Below are positions 1 through 5,716 of a stretch of 6,038 nt of DNA, piece after piece. The first letter of the stretch is position 1; every line of letters starts with the position of its first letter. Below the pieces are notes generated by a model. That model was not told the DNA's origin and did not search any database. It saw only the letters and a program-made list of their open reading frames with translations. Position numbers and translations under genes: made by a program. Origin of the DNA: DATKXO01 sp035528995 (GTDB lineage: Bacteria; Planctomycetota; Phycisphaerae; UBA1845); the NCBI GenBank assembly GCA_035528995.1, contig DATKXO010000087.1, positions 1 to 6,038 on the forward strand, in the 5' to 3' direction.

Positions 1-1394
1 AAGCAGCCGCGGCAACGCGCCAGGTGCTCGCTGTAGTTGTGGGCCGCGTCGTTGACGAACTGCATGAAGCGCTCGCCCCAGGCCAACCCGCCCTCGCTGT
101 TGTACGGCACGCCCAGCTTGTACAACGCGTCCGCAAAGCCCATGATCCCCAGCCCGATCTTGCGATTGGCCTTGCACATCCGCTCAATCTCGGGCAGCGG
201 GTAGTTGTTGGCATCGATCACGTTGTCCAAGAAACGCGTGGCGAGGTGCACCGCCTGGCGCAGCCCGTCCCAGTCCACGTCCGCCTCCGGCGTGCAGGCC
301 TTGGTCACGAACCGACCGAGGTTGACGCTGCCCAGGTTGCAGGCCTCGTACGGCAACAGCGGCTGCTCGCCACAGGGGTTGGTGGCCTCGATCCGGCCCA
401 ACTGCGGCGTGGGATTGTGCTCGTTGATGCGGTCGATGAAGACCACGCCGGGCTCGCCCGTCTGCCAGGCGTTTCTGACGATAATGTCCCAGATATCGCG
501 CTTGGTGTAGACGCGCCCACGCAACTCGGCCGGGACTGGGCCGGTCAGACGCGGCGAGCGGAAGTACCGCTCCAGGCCGTCGCTACGAACCGGCTCCACG
601 CAATCGACCTCCATCAGGTCGCGAAGGTCGTACTCACGCACGTCTGCGTCCCGCGGAATGACGTACGCCGTGCCGCTGCGCGGATTGCGCACCACGTGCG
701 GCGAATGGGGCCGGTCCAGGAACTCCTCCATCCACGTGTCGGTGATCTTCACCGAGATGTTGTAGTTGGTGAACTCTTTCAAATCCTGCTTGGCGTGCAG
801 GAACTTGAGAATGTCGGGATGGTGGATGTACATCATCCCCATGTTGGCGCCCCGCCGAAAGGCGCCCTGCTGGATGGCGTTGGTCGCCTCGCTGAAGGCC
901 CGCCAGAAGCTGATCGGGCCGCTGGTCGTCCCGCCGCTGGATTTGATGAAATCGCCCGTGGGCCGCAGCTCGTCGAAGGCGAAACCGGTTCCGCCGCCCG
1001 CCTTCTGGATCAGGGCCGTGTGCTTGATGCTATCGAAGATGTCCGCCACGGAGTCGCGTACCGGCAACACGAAGCAGGCCGAAAGCATGCCCATCTCACG
1101 CCCCGCATTCATCAGCGTGGGTGAGTTGGGCATGAACGTCCCGCCGGCCACCAGCCGGTGGAACTGGTCTTCCCATTGCTGACGCTCGCCCTCCGTCGCC
1201 CCGTACAGCAGCTCGACGTCGGCTATGGTCTTGGCAACGCGGCGGAACAGTGCTTCCGGCTCCTCGATGCAGACCCCCTGCTCGTTCTTCTTCAGGTAGC
1301 GAGCTTCGAGGACCTTGCGCGCGTTATCCGTAAGCGGCGGCAGGTCCGGAGAGGGCCCATTCCCGTTGCGAACGCCAGTGGAAACTGAGGACAT
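1..1394 (-). CDS. nrdJ: Adenosylcobalamin-dependent (class II) ribonucleoside-diphosphate reductase, N-terminal part, cut by the left window edge
   Basis: This enzyme reduces ribonucleotides (diphosphates in this subfamily) to deoxyribonucleotides in the cytoplasm, using B12 to generate a thiyl radical, so it needs neither oxygen nor a separate radical subunit. Seen in the minus-strand translation: FMPNSPTLMNAG (residues 87-98); SACFVLPV with Cys107, matching one of the redox cysteines (E. coli NrdA C225); a glycine-rich AGGGTGFAFDELRP near 130-145; and NPCGEQPLLPYEACNLG (339-355). In the last motif Asn339, Cys341 and Glu343 match the radical site, and Cys352 matches the second redox cysteine. 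The 11-residue gap between Cys341 and Cys352 is the class II arrangement. The ATG at 1394 is preceded by GGAAGG six bases upstream. The frame stays open to base 1, giving 464 codons. The rest of the barrel and the C-terminal cysteine tail lie outside the window. There is no intein in the visible part, although RNRs are frequent intein hosts. The class II call is firm; diphosphate specificity is inferred from the family. Confidence 0.95.
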   Translation of the reverse strand, partial: MSSVSTGVRNGNGPSPDLPPLTDNARKVLEARYLKKNEQGVCIEEPEALFRRVAKTIADVELLYGATEGERQQWEDQFHRLVAGGTFMPNSPTLMNAGREMGMLSACFVLPVRDSVADIFDSIKHTALIQKAGGGTGFAFDELRPTGDFIKSSGGTTSGPISFWRAFSEATNAIQQGAFRRGANMGMMYIHHPDILKFLHAKQDLKEFTNYNISVKITDTWMEEFLDRPHSPHVVRNPRSGTAYVIPRDADVREYDLRDLMEVDCVEPVRSDGLERYFRSPRLTGPVPAELRGRVYTKRDIWDIIVRNAWQTGEPGVVFIDRINEHNPTPQLGRIEATNPCGEQPLLPYEACNLGSVNLGRFVTKACTPEADVDWDGLRQAVHLATRFLDNVIDANNYPLPEIERMCKANRKIGLGIMGFADALYKLGVPYNSEGGLAWGERFMQFVNDAAHNYSEHLARCRGC

Positions 1395-1505
1395 CCGTGG
1401 CCTTCCTTTCCGTGGGCGGGCTTCCTTGCGCTGTGCACAACAATGCCTGATGTATGCGCGCAGGACTCAGCGCGGCTCAAGGCATACCCCCCCATCGGCC
1501 GGGGT

Positions 1506-1543
1506 TCTATGGCCATAGATATAGGGGGCAATCTTGAATATAG
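1506..1543 (-). promoter_or_regulatory. Possible operator of the RNR promoter: palindrome plus two CTATAT cores
   Basis: A perfect 14-bp palindrome, TCTATGGCCATAGA, lies at 1506-1519. Read on the minus strand there are two CTATAT hexamers, one at 1524-1519 and one at 1543-1538. The second overlaps the -10 box. CTATAT resembles the core of the NrdR box (consensus ACACWATATATWGTGT), the known repressor site upstream of bacterial RNR genes. The flanks match poorly: about 10 of 16 for the first site and 8 of 16 for the second. The 19-bp spacing is also shorter than the roughly three helical turns usual for paired NrdR boxes. A symmetric regulatory site at this promoter is plausible, but calling it an NrdR site is weak. 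Confidence 0.22.
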
Positions 1544-1565
1544 CCCAAGATGTGGGTGCCGTCAA
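1537..1565 (-). promoter_or_regulatory. Predicted sigma-70-type promoter of the class II RNR gene
   Basis: On the minus strand a -35 box TTGACG (1565-1560, 5 of 6 to consensus) is followed by a 17-bp spacer and a -10 box TATATT (1542-1537, 5 of 6). Transcription would start near 1530, leaving an untranslated leader of about 135 nt before the ATG at 1394. This is one of the best promoter matches in the window, and it has the right orientation and position. It is predicted by eye only. Confidence 0.6.
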
Positions 1566-1913
1566 ATCCGATCGGACTCCAGGGAGCTTTTTTCATAACC
1601 GTCGCCTATACCACAAGTTGCGCCAGCCGCCCCGAGAAACGCAACATAATGGGTACCGAGCCAAACAGGCCCGTTCGGCGAGGTCGGTAATCCTAATATA
1701 AACCGAACACCACGGCCGCGCCCACCCCCCAAATCCCTTTGACCAGCACACCCTACGACCACGCGCGACTGCCGTGGGTCCGGCACCCAGGGGGTGATGA
1801 AGTGGGCCACCTTATGCTAGGGAAAGATCGGAAAGATTTCGCGCGGCTCCCAGTCGGGACCGGCCCGTTCACGACCGACCCGCCACGTCGCCGCCCCGCC
1901 CGCCCGGCAGACG

Positions 1914-1941
1914 CCCGCCGACGGCCCGGGCAGTTGGCGGG
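1914..1941 (-). terminator. GC-rich hairpin downstream of the amidohydrolase gene, possible terminator
   Basis: CCCGCCGAC (1914-1922) pairs with GTTGGCGGG (1933-1941): nine pairs including one G-U, with a 10-nt loop. It lies about 80 nt past the amidohydrolase stop codon in the direction of transcription. There is no U-tract, so intrinsic termination is uncertain. In sequence this GC-rich, such stems also arise by chance. Confidence 0.25.
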
Positions 1942-2019
1942 AGCCGCCACGGGCCGATCCGGGCCGGTCTGATCACCCGCACCGCCCCCCGAGCATCGCC
2001 TGGGCGTCCATGGCCCCGA

Positions 2020-3210
2020 TCACCCTGCCCGGTCCTCGGCGGGCTCCAGAGCGTACCGGGCCAGCAGGGCCGCCCCCACGGGCAAAACCTCCTCGTCCAC
2101 GTCGAAACGCGGATGGTGGTGCGGGTAGGTGCAGCCCTTGGCCTCGTTCCGCGTCCCCACGAACACAATCACGCCGGGAACGTCCCGGCAGTAGTAGGCG
2201 AAGTCCTCGGCACCCCCCTGTAGGGGGAGCGTCTGCAGGGCGGCATCCGTCAGGCCTAGTTGACGGGCCGCCCGCAGGGCCCGCTCCGTCGCCCCCGGGT
2301 CGTTGACCAAAACGGGGTAGCCCGGCTCGATCCGCACCTGAGCCTCGGCCCCGTACGCCCGGGCCACGCCCCCGGACAGCTCCCGGACCCGGCTGCACAG
2401 CCGCGCCTGGACCGCTTCGTTGAACATGCGGATCGTGCCGCGGAGGGTCACACGCTCGGGGATGATGTTAAAGGCCGTCCCCGCCTCAACCTGCGTCACC
2501 GAGACCACCGCCTGATCCGCTATCGCAATCGATCGACTCACCACGGTCTGCAAGGCCAGGATGACCTGCGCGGCAACGACGACCGGGTCGATGCACTGCT
2601 CCGGCATGGCGGCGTGCCCACCTTTGCCGATCAGCGTGATCTCGAAGTCGTTCAGCCCGGCCATGAAGGGACCGGTGCGGGTGCCCAGTTCGCCCACGGC
2701 AAGTTCGCTCCAGATGTGGAGCCCGAATATCGACTCGACATTCTCGAGCACGCCGGCCGCGATCATCGCCGACGCCCCACCGGGATAGATCTCCTCGTGC
2801 GGCTGGAAGATCAGCCGGACCGATCGGCCGAGCCGCTCCTTATGCCCTTGCAGCAGCTTGGCGGCCCCCAGCAGCATGGCCATGTGGGCGTCGTGGCCGC
2901 AGGCGTGCATCACACCGGGGTTCTGCGAGGCAAAGGGCAGACCGGTCTCCTCCTGGATCGCCAGGGCGTCCATGTCGGCCCGGAGTGCGACGGCGGGAGC
3001 CCGGTCGTTCACCGCCAGTTCGGCGGTCAGCCCGAACGTCCCGCCGACGCGCTCGACCGGCTCGTACCCGAGCTTCCTCAGCTCGCTGGCCACGAAACGG
3101 GCGGTGTTCTGCTCTTGGCCGCTGAGTTCCGGGTGAGCGTGCAGGTGTCGCCGCCAACCGCGGAGCTGGTCGGCCAGCCCTGTCGCCTCGTCAAGCAGGG
3201 ACTCGTTCAT
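2020..3210 (-). CDS. M20-family metal-dependent amidohydrolase (M20D type: N-acyl-amino acid / hippurate hydrolase-like carboxypeptidase)
   Basis: Predicted cytoplasmic metallohydrolase that splits an amide bond and releases a free amino acid from an N-acyl or aminoacyl substrate; the exact substrate cannot be read from the sequence. At 396 residues it has the normal family length and is complete. Motifs in order: RRHLHAHPELS (20-30); ALRADMDALAIQEETGLPF (75-93); MHACGHDAHMAMLLGAAKLL (101-120) with likely metal ligands Cys104 and His106; FQPHEE (135-140) with the catalytic/ligand Glu139-Glu140 pair; GLHIW with His165; the lid/dimerisation-domain GGHAAMPE with His199; AGTAFNIIPERVTLRGTIR (243-261); GGAEDFAYY (332-340); and HHHPRFDVDE with ligand His365. 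All expected metal and catalytic residues are present. There is no signal peptide. The start at 3210 has a GAGG about 12 nt upstream, a rather long spacing; no better in-frame start precedes the conserved region. Hippurate, acyl-amino acid, IAA-amino acid and diaminopimelate-type hydrolases share this fold, so I assign no gene symbol. Confidence 0.94.
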   Translation of the reverse strand: MNESLLDEATGLADQLRGWRRHLHAHPELSGQEQNTARFVASELRKLGYEPVERVGGTFGLTAELAVNDRAPAVALRADMDALAIQEETGLPFASQNPGVMHACGHDAHMAMLLGAAKLLQGHKERLGRSVRLIFQPHEEIYPGGASAMIAAGVLENVESIFGLHIWSELAVGELGTRTGPFMAGLNDFEITLIGKGGHAAMPEQCIDPVVVAAQVILALQTVVSRSIAIADQAVVSVTQVEAGTAFNIIPERVTLRGTIRMFNEAVQARLCSRVRELSGGVARAYGAEAQVRIEPGYPVLVNDPGATERALRAARQLGLTDAALQTLPLQGGAEDFAYYCRDVPGVIVFVGTRNEAKGCTYPHHHPRFDVDEEVLPVGAALLARYALEPAEDRAG

Positions 3211-3292
3211 GGTGCTGATCTGCCTCGTAAACCCCGCAGCCGAATCTGCTGGGTGAGCGTCGCTTGGGTGGGTATCTTGTCATTCCGAGAAG

Positions 3293-3312
3293 CCCTTCGA
3301 CGTTGCTCAGGG
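3293..3312 (+). repeat. Dispersed 20-bp motif, copy 1 (CCCTTCGAC-NNN-GCTCAGGG)
   Basis: CCCTTCGACGTTGCTCAGGG lies inside the inverted-repeat element upstream of the 3537 gene. It matches the reverse complement of 5735-5754 at 17 of 20 positions; the only differences are the three central bases. This is the recognisable core of a dispersed intergenic repeat type. Confidence 0.65.
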
Positions 3313-3364
3313 TAAACTCCGCGCCGAGGAATCTTGTCCAATCGCGCGTTGGGGCGAGCTTCCG

Positions 3365-3387
3365 CGCGTCCGCCGCTGGCGGACGCG
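3365..3387. repeat. Perfect 10-bp hairpin inside the repeat element
   Basis: CGCGTCCGCC (3365-3374) is the exact reverse complement of GGCGGACGCG (3378-3387), leaving a 3-nt loop. It lies between two divergent genes and upstream of the 3459-3487 promoter, so it cannot be the terminator of either gene. It is more likely the structured core of the repeat, as in REP-type sequences. Confidence 0.7.
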
Positions 3388-3458
3388 GTCGGGATGACAA
3401 CCGAGCCTACCCACTTTTCTAACGCGCAGCCGAATCCGCTTGCGGTCCTGGTCACCGG

Positions 3459-3487
3459 TTTACCGGCCGTCGGTTGGCGGATATTAT
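3459..3487 (+). promoter_or_regulatory. Predicted promoter of the 251-residue hypothetical gene
   Basis: A -35-like TTTACC (3459-3464, 4 of 6) and a -10 TATTAT (3482-3487, 5 of 6) are separated by 17 bp. The predicted start near 3494 leaves a leader of about 43 nt. The -35 box overlaps a small inverted repeat, CCGGT-TT-ACCGG (3455-3466), which could bind a regulator but may be chance. Confidence 0.45.
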
Positions 3488-3536
3488 GCCCGGCAGCACG
3501 AGCGTCACAAGGGTGGGGCGCGGCGGAGGTTAGCTG

Positions 3537-4292
3537 ATGATGTGGTCATTCGGAGCGTTGTGCGACGAGTTCTACGTCAACTCGCGCTTGTACTTCAAGC
3601 TCGAGCTGGACCCCTCGCGCGACAGCCTCCTGCACTTTTTCGAGCAGATTCGCCGGGCGTTCCCGCGCCTGTCCCGCTTGCGCCGCCGCGACGACGGCAC
3701 GCTGCTGCTGGAGGAGGAGGAGGAACCCGACGGCGAAGGTCGCTACTACGTACGGCTCGACGCGAACGCCCTCAAGTTCGGCTGCCATAGCCCCTCCGAC
3801 GCCGAGCAGGTCGATCGGCTGGCCAAGGTCGTGCTCACCCAGGCACCCTACCAGCTCAGCCTCAGCGACCTCGATTACGACTACATGGAGGTCGTGTACA
3901 CGTTCGACCTGGAGTACCGCGGCAACCACGACGAGCTCGTCGCCGAGACGCTCTTTGCCGACCACCCCCTGATGACCACGCTGGTCGGCGAGGAGCAGCG
4001 CGTGATCGACTGCCAGCCGTTCCTCGGCGTCACGCTCACCCCCGACTGCGAGAAGCAGTTGTACATGGAGATCAAGGGCCGCACGTCGAGCCATGAGGTG
4101 CGCAGCGGCGACTACGAGCCCGCGCCGCTGAGCGTGTACGTGACCGTGCGCCGTTACTGGAACCGCGGCGGTCCGGCCGAGTTGCCCAAGGCGCACCACG
4201 AGCTGGTCGCGCTCGGCGAACAGATAGCCGCCGAGCGCGTCGTCCCGCACGTCATCCAGCCCTTGGCCGCCGCCATCGCCAGCCGACGCTGA
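3537..4292 (+). CDS. Hypothetical protein, 251 residues, soluble and acidic, not recognised
   Basis: I do not recognise this family. The coding call rests on GGAGGT six bases before the ATG at 3537, a promoter upstream, strong third-position GC and a protein of natural composition. A second ATG follows directly at 3540 and is equally usable. There is no signal peptide or membrane segment, so the protein is probably cytoplasmic. Residues 1-50 mix hydrophobic and basic stretches (FFEQIRRAFPRLSRLRRR at 34-51). Then comes LLLEEEEE (56-63) on a CTG/GAG triplet run. After it are RYYVRLDANALKFGCHSP (69-86), the acidic aromatic LSDLDYDYMEVVYTFDLEYRGNHDEL in two parts (108-121 and 122-134), VIDCQPFLGVTL (157-168), LYMEIKGRTSSHEVR (175-189) and a helical C-terminus (218-251). 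The alternating pattern suggests an alpha/beta fold. No catalytic signature is evident, although His84, Cys83, Cys159 and Cys171 are present. The gene stands alone, divergent from the amidohydrolase, with the protease 232 bp downstream. Confidence 0.85.
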   Translation: MMWSFGALCDEFYVNSRLYFKLELDPSRDSLLHFFEQIRRAFPRLSRLRRRDDGTLLLEEEEEPDGEGRYYVRLDANALKFGCHSPSDAEQVDRLAKVVLTQAPYQLSLSDLDYDYMEVVYTFDLEYRGNHDELVAETLFADHPLMTTLVGEEQRVIDCQPFLGVTLTPDCEKQLYMEIKGRTSSHEVRSGDYEPAPLSVYVTVRRYWNRGGPAELPKAHHELVALGEQIAAERVVPHVIQPLAAAIASRR

Positions 4293-4301
4293 GACGACAA
4301 C

Positions 4302-4325
4302 CACAAAGACACAAACGCACGAAGT
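4302..4325 (+). repeat. Degenerate 8-bp tandem repeat (CACAAAGA type), three units
   Basis: Units are CACAAAGA (4302-4309), CACAAACG (4310-4317) and CACGAAGT (4318-4325), starting 10 bases after the stop codon at 4292. The AACCACAAAGACACAAA style is, from memory, frequent in intergenic DNA of planctomycetes and related phyla. Its function is unknown. Confidence 0.5.
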
Positions 4326-4334
4326 GAGATGTAC

Positions 4335-4356
4335 CGGCCGGGCCCTGTCCCGGCCG
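4335..4356 (+). terminator. Perfect 8-bp GC hairpin after the hypothetical gene, candidate terminator
   Basis: CGGCCGGG (4335-4342) pairs perfectly with CCCGGCCG (4349-4356) around a 6-nt loop, 43 nt past the stop codon at 4292. No T-run follows, so it is either a U-less terminator, an RNA-stabilising stem or a repeat-derived palindrome. A second hairpin follows directly (4368-4389). Confidence 0.38.
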
Positions 4357-4363
4357 TCGTCCT

Positions 4364-4389
4364 GTAGCGTCCGGGCCCCGCACCGGACG
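4364..4389 (+). repeat. Dispersed GTAGCGKCCGRGCCCCGC repeat, copy 1, with overlapping hairpin
   Basis: GTAGCGTCCGGGCCCCGC (4364-4381) matches 5714-5731 at 16 of 18 positions in the same orientation. Each copy lies a short distance after the stop codon of a plus-strand gene. In this copy CGTCCGG (4368-4374) pairs perfectly with CCGGACG (4383-4389), giving a 7-bp stem with an 8-nt loop. Confidence 0.55.
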
Positions 4390-4418
4390 TAGCGCCCGGC
4401 GCCACGCGGGCCAAAACC

Positions 4419-4448
4419 TTGAACCCGCCCCCGCCGTCCTGCTACGAT
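4419..4448 (+). promoter_or_regulatory. Predicted promoter of the secreted metalloprotease gene
   Basis: TTGAAC (4419-4424) and TACGAT (4443-4448) are separated by an 18-bp C-rich spacer. Each box matches its consensus at 4 of 6 positions and contains the most conserved bases. The predicted start near 4455 gives a leader of about 70 nt before the ATG at 4525. Because this promoter lies after the hairpins, the protease is probably transcribed separately from the gene upstream. Confidence 0.5.
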
Positions 4449-4524
4449 AAGAGTGTGGCGTCAAACGTCTCGCCGTACGTCTCGGTGCCGCTCGACCGGG
4501 TGCCACCGAACAGGAGGAAGGATC

Positions 4525-5691
4525 ATGCGATCTCCGATAGCGACACTCATGACGTTCGTCGCGGTTGCCGGAATGGGGCTGGGTGCCGGCGCACAACCCG
4601 CAGTGGCCCAATGTGAATGCGGGACCATCCTAACCCCTGAAGGGGCGAAGCGGGCGCTGGAACTGATCGCCGCGGGTGCCTACGACCCGAAGCCCGGCCC
4701 GCGAGCGATCGTCTATGTGCCGCTCACGTTCCACGTCGTTCGCATGAGCACCGGCGAAGGCGGGTTGCCGGCGGATCGCATCTGCGAGACCCTGGACGAT
4801 GTAGACGTCGGCTTTCTCGACACCGATATCCAGTTCTACCTGGGCGGCCCGATCGACTATATCGACGACGACGACTTCTACTACAACATCGACACGATGG
4901 GCGAGATCAACGCCCTCAGACGCACCAACGTGGTGCCGGCCACGATCAACTGCTACTTCACGGAGAACCTGGCCCGGGAAAGCGGGCCGATCTGCGGCAT
5001 CTCGTCGTTCACCTGGAGCCCGGTGCAGGGCATCGTGATGGACAACGACTGTACCGCCGTCTGGTGGAACCACACCACCTTTCCGCACGAGGTCGGACAT
5101 TACTTCGATCTGGTGCACACGCACGAAACGGCCTACGGTGCCGAATGCGTGGACGGCTCTAACTGCGATACGGCCGGCGATCTCCTGTGCGACACGCCGG
5201 CGGATCCAGGACTCGGAAATCACAATGTCACTGGGGCCTGTATCTACGTCGGCGACGAGACCGATCCGTGCCACGGCGATCCCTACGATCCGGATACGAC
5301 CAATATGTTGTCCAGTTCACGGCCGAGCTGTCGAACCAGCTTCACGCCGCAGCAGACTGACAAGGCCCGCGCCACCCTGTTCAACCTCCGCCCGGAATTG
5401 GTCCATTACGAGCTGCCGGCCCCGTTCGACTGCAACGCCAACGGCGTCCGAGACGATTGCGACATCGCCAATGGGACGAGTTCCGACGTCAACGCCAACG
5501 GCGTCCCCGACGAGTGCGAGTGCGTCGGTGACCTCGATGGCGACGACGATACCGACCAGGGCGATCTCGGGGTCCTGCTGGCAGACTGGAATTGCACCGG
5601 CGGCAACTGTGACGGCGACCTCGATGCCGACGGCGATACCGACCAAGGCGACCTCGGCATCCTCATGGCCGATTGGGGATGTACGCCGTAG
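4525..5691 (+). CDS. Secreted M43-like (pappalysin/cytophagalysin-type) zinc metalloprotease with dockerin-like C-terminal tail
   Basis: Predicted exported endopeptidase of 388 residues. The start is the ATG at 4525, with AGGAGGAAGG five bases upstream. The frame is open 24 codons further, but that extension is basic, has no ribosome site and would bury the signal peptide. Residues 1-28 form a Sec signal peptide: Arg2, a hydrophobic core and an AVA|Q cleavage site. Cys30 is not in a good lipobox. The M43-style domain begins near VYVPLTFHVV (63-72). The zinc site is HEVGHYFDLVH (188-198), with ligands His188, His192 and His198 and catalytic Glu189. The family motif HExxHxxGxxH has Gly before the last ligand; here it is Asp195. 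GDLLCDTPADP (218-228) and the Met-turn TNMLS with Met261 follow, then a cysteine-containing SCRTSFTPQQ (268-277). The tail has two NANG-type Asp/Cys units (302-332) and two dockerin-like repeats (335-386). Many cysteines suggest disulfides. Substrate unknown; extracellular protein breakdown is inferred. Confidence 0.93.
   Translation: MRSPIATLMTFVAVAGMGLGAGAQPAVAQCECGTILTPEGAKRALELIAAGAYDPKPGPRAIVYVPLTFHVVRMSTGEGGLPADRICETLDDVDVGFLDTDIQFYLGGPIDYIDDDDFYYNIDTMGEINALRRTNVVPATINCYFTENLARESGPICGISSFTWSPVQGIVMDNDCTAVWWNHTTFPHEVGHYFDLVHTHETAYGAECVDGSNCDTAGDLLCDTPADPGLGNHNVTGACIYVGDETDPCHGDPYDPDTTNMLSSSRPSCRTSFTPQQTDKARATLFNLRPELVHYELPAPFDCNANGVRDDCDIANGTSSDVNANGVPDECECVGDLDGDDDTDQGDLGVLLADWNCTGGNCDGDLDADGDTDQGDLGILMADWGCTP
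5428..5682 (+). repeat. Coding repeats in the protease tail: two NANG units and two dockerin-like units
   Basis: The DNA AACGCCAACGGCGTCC recurs within the first pair of units (from 5435 and again about 54 bp later), encoding NANGV each time. The dockerin-like units at 5527-5595 and 5614-5682 encode GDLDGDDDTDQGDLGVLLADWNC and a copy matching at 18 of 23 residues and 54 of 69 bases. The Asp-rich loops (D-D-D-T-D, D-A-D-G-D-T-D) are of the EF-hand-like calcium-binding type. Most base differences are synonymous or conservative, which points to selection on the protein rather than a very recent duplication. Confidence 0.85.
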
Positions 5692-5700
5692 CACGCCAGG

Positions 5701-5716
5701 TACGGGACGTCCCGTA
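5701..5716 (+). terminator. 16-bp perfect palindrome after the protease gene, candidate terminator
   Basis: TACGGGACGTCCCGTA is fully self-complementary and starts 10 bases after the stop codon at 5691. As RNA it would form a 6-bp stem with an ACGT loop. There is no T-run. It could equally be a protein-binding palindrome or part of the adjoining repeat cluster. Confidence 0.33.

Larger units (their letters stand above)
1395..2019. other. Non-coding spacer between the RNR and amidohydrolase genes
   Basis: Both flanking genes point left, but 625 bp separate them, so they are probably not one operon. The left part (1395-1565) holds the RNR leader, promoter and candidate operator. In the leader, GTATGC (1452-1457) can pair with GCATAC (1482-1487), enclosing a second GCGC/GCGC pairing. 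The stretch 1566-1860 is less GC-rich and shows no credible gene: its short reading frames lack good ribosome binding sites and recognisable protein content. The stretch 1860-2019 is extremely GC-rich and holds a hairpin downstream of the amidohydrolase. I looked for a cobalamin riboswitch (B12 box, GCCACTG-type elements) and found none. Confidence 0.7.
3235..3440. repeat. Short repeat element with inverted-repeat arms, flanked by a 16-bp direct repeat (REP/MITE-like)
   Basis: The direct repeat CGCAGCCGAATCYGCT occurs at 3235-3250 and 3425-3440, exactly 190 bp apart with one mismatch. Between the copies are inverted arms. GTGGGTA (3268-3274) mirrors TACCCAC (3408-3414) exactly. GTCATTCCGA (3279-3288) mirrors TCGGGATGAC (3389-3398) at 9 of 10 positions. 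An outer GCGT/ACGC pair sits at 3257-3260 and 3422-3425. A strong hairpin lies at 3365-3387. No coding capacity is credible. Similar 'GTCATTCC...CTTCGAC...CTCAGGG...GAGGAATCTTGTC' elements are, from memory, dispersed in many planctomycete and other environmental genomes. Mobility is inferred; the element may be inert. Confidence 0.6.

Noticed and set aside
339..390. Intein at the NPCGEQ site of the RNR
   Set aside because: The conserved sequence runs uninterrupted through NPCGEQPLLPYEACNLGSVNL.
24..1124. Long plus-strand reading frame (366 codons) over the RNR region
   Set aside because: It is antisense to a clear class II RNR whose motifs are intact on the minus strand. High GC makes long antisense frames common.
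1395..1565. Cobalamin riboswitch upstream of the B12-dependent RNR
   Set aside because: No B12-box or conserved riboswitch core elements are seen in the leader, and the leader is shorter than a typical cobalamin riboswitch.
1574..1593. T-run (TTTTTT) after CTCCAGGGAG, possible plus-strand terminator
   Set aside because: The stem would have only 3-4 pairs with a tiny loop, and there is no plus-strand gene to terminate.
1739..1972. Small plus-strand frame in the RNR-amidohydrolase spacer
   Set aside because: No ribosome site, and its second half is Arg/Pro/Ala-rich translation of GC-rich DNA.
2260..3315. Plus-strand frame of 351 codons over the amidohydrolase
   Set aside because: Antisense shadow of the M20 gene, with no recognisable motif and no ribosome site.
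3546..4304. Minus-strand frame spanning the whole hypothetical gene
   Set aside because: It mirrors the codon phase of the plus gene. The plus frame has the ribosome site and promoter, and its product has balanced composition, while the antisense product is a Val/Leu/Ala/Glu-rich low-complexity string.
4453..4524. 24-codon upstream extension of the protease frame
   Set aside because: The extension is Arg/Ser/Thr-rich, overlaps the expected transcription start, lacks a ribosome site and would displace the signal peptide. The ATG at 4525 has an excellent AGGAGG.
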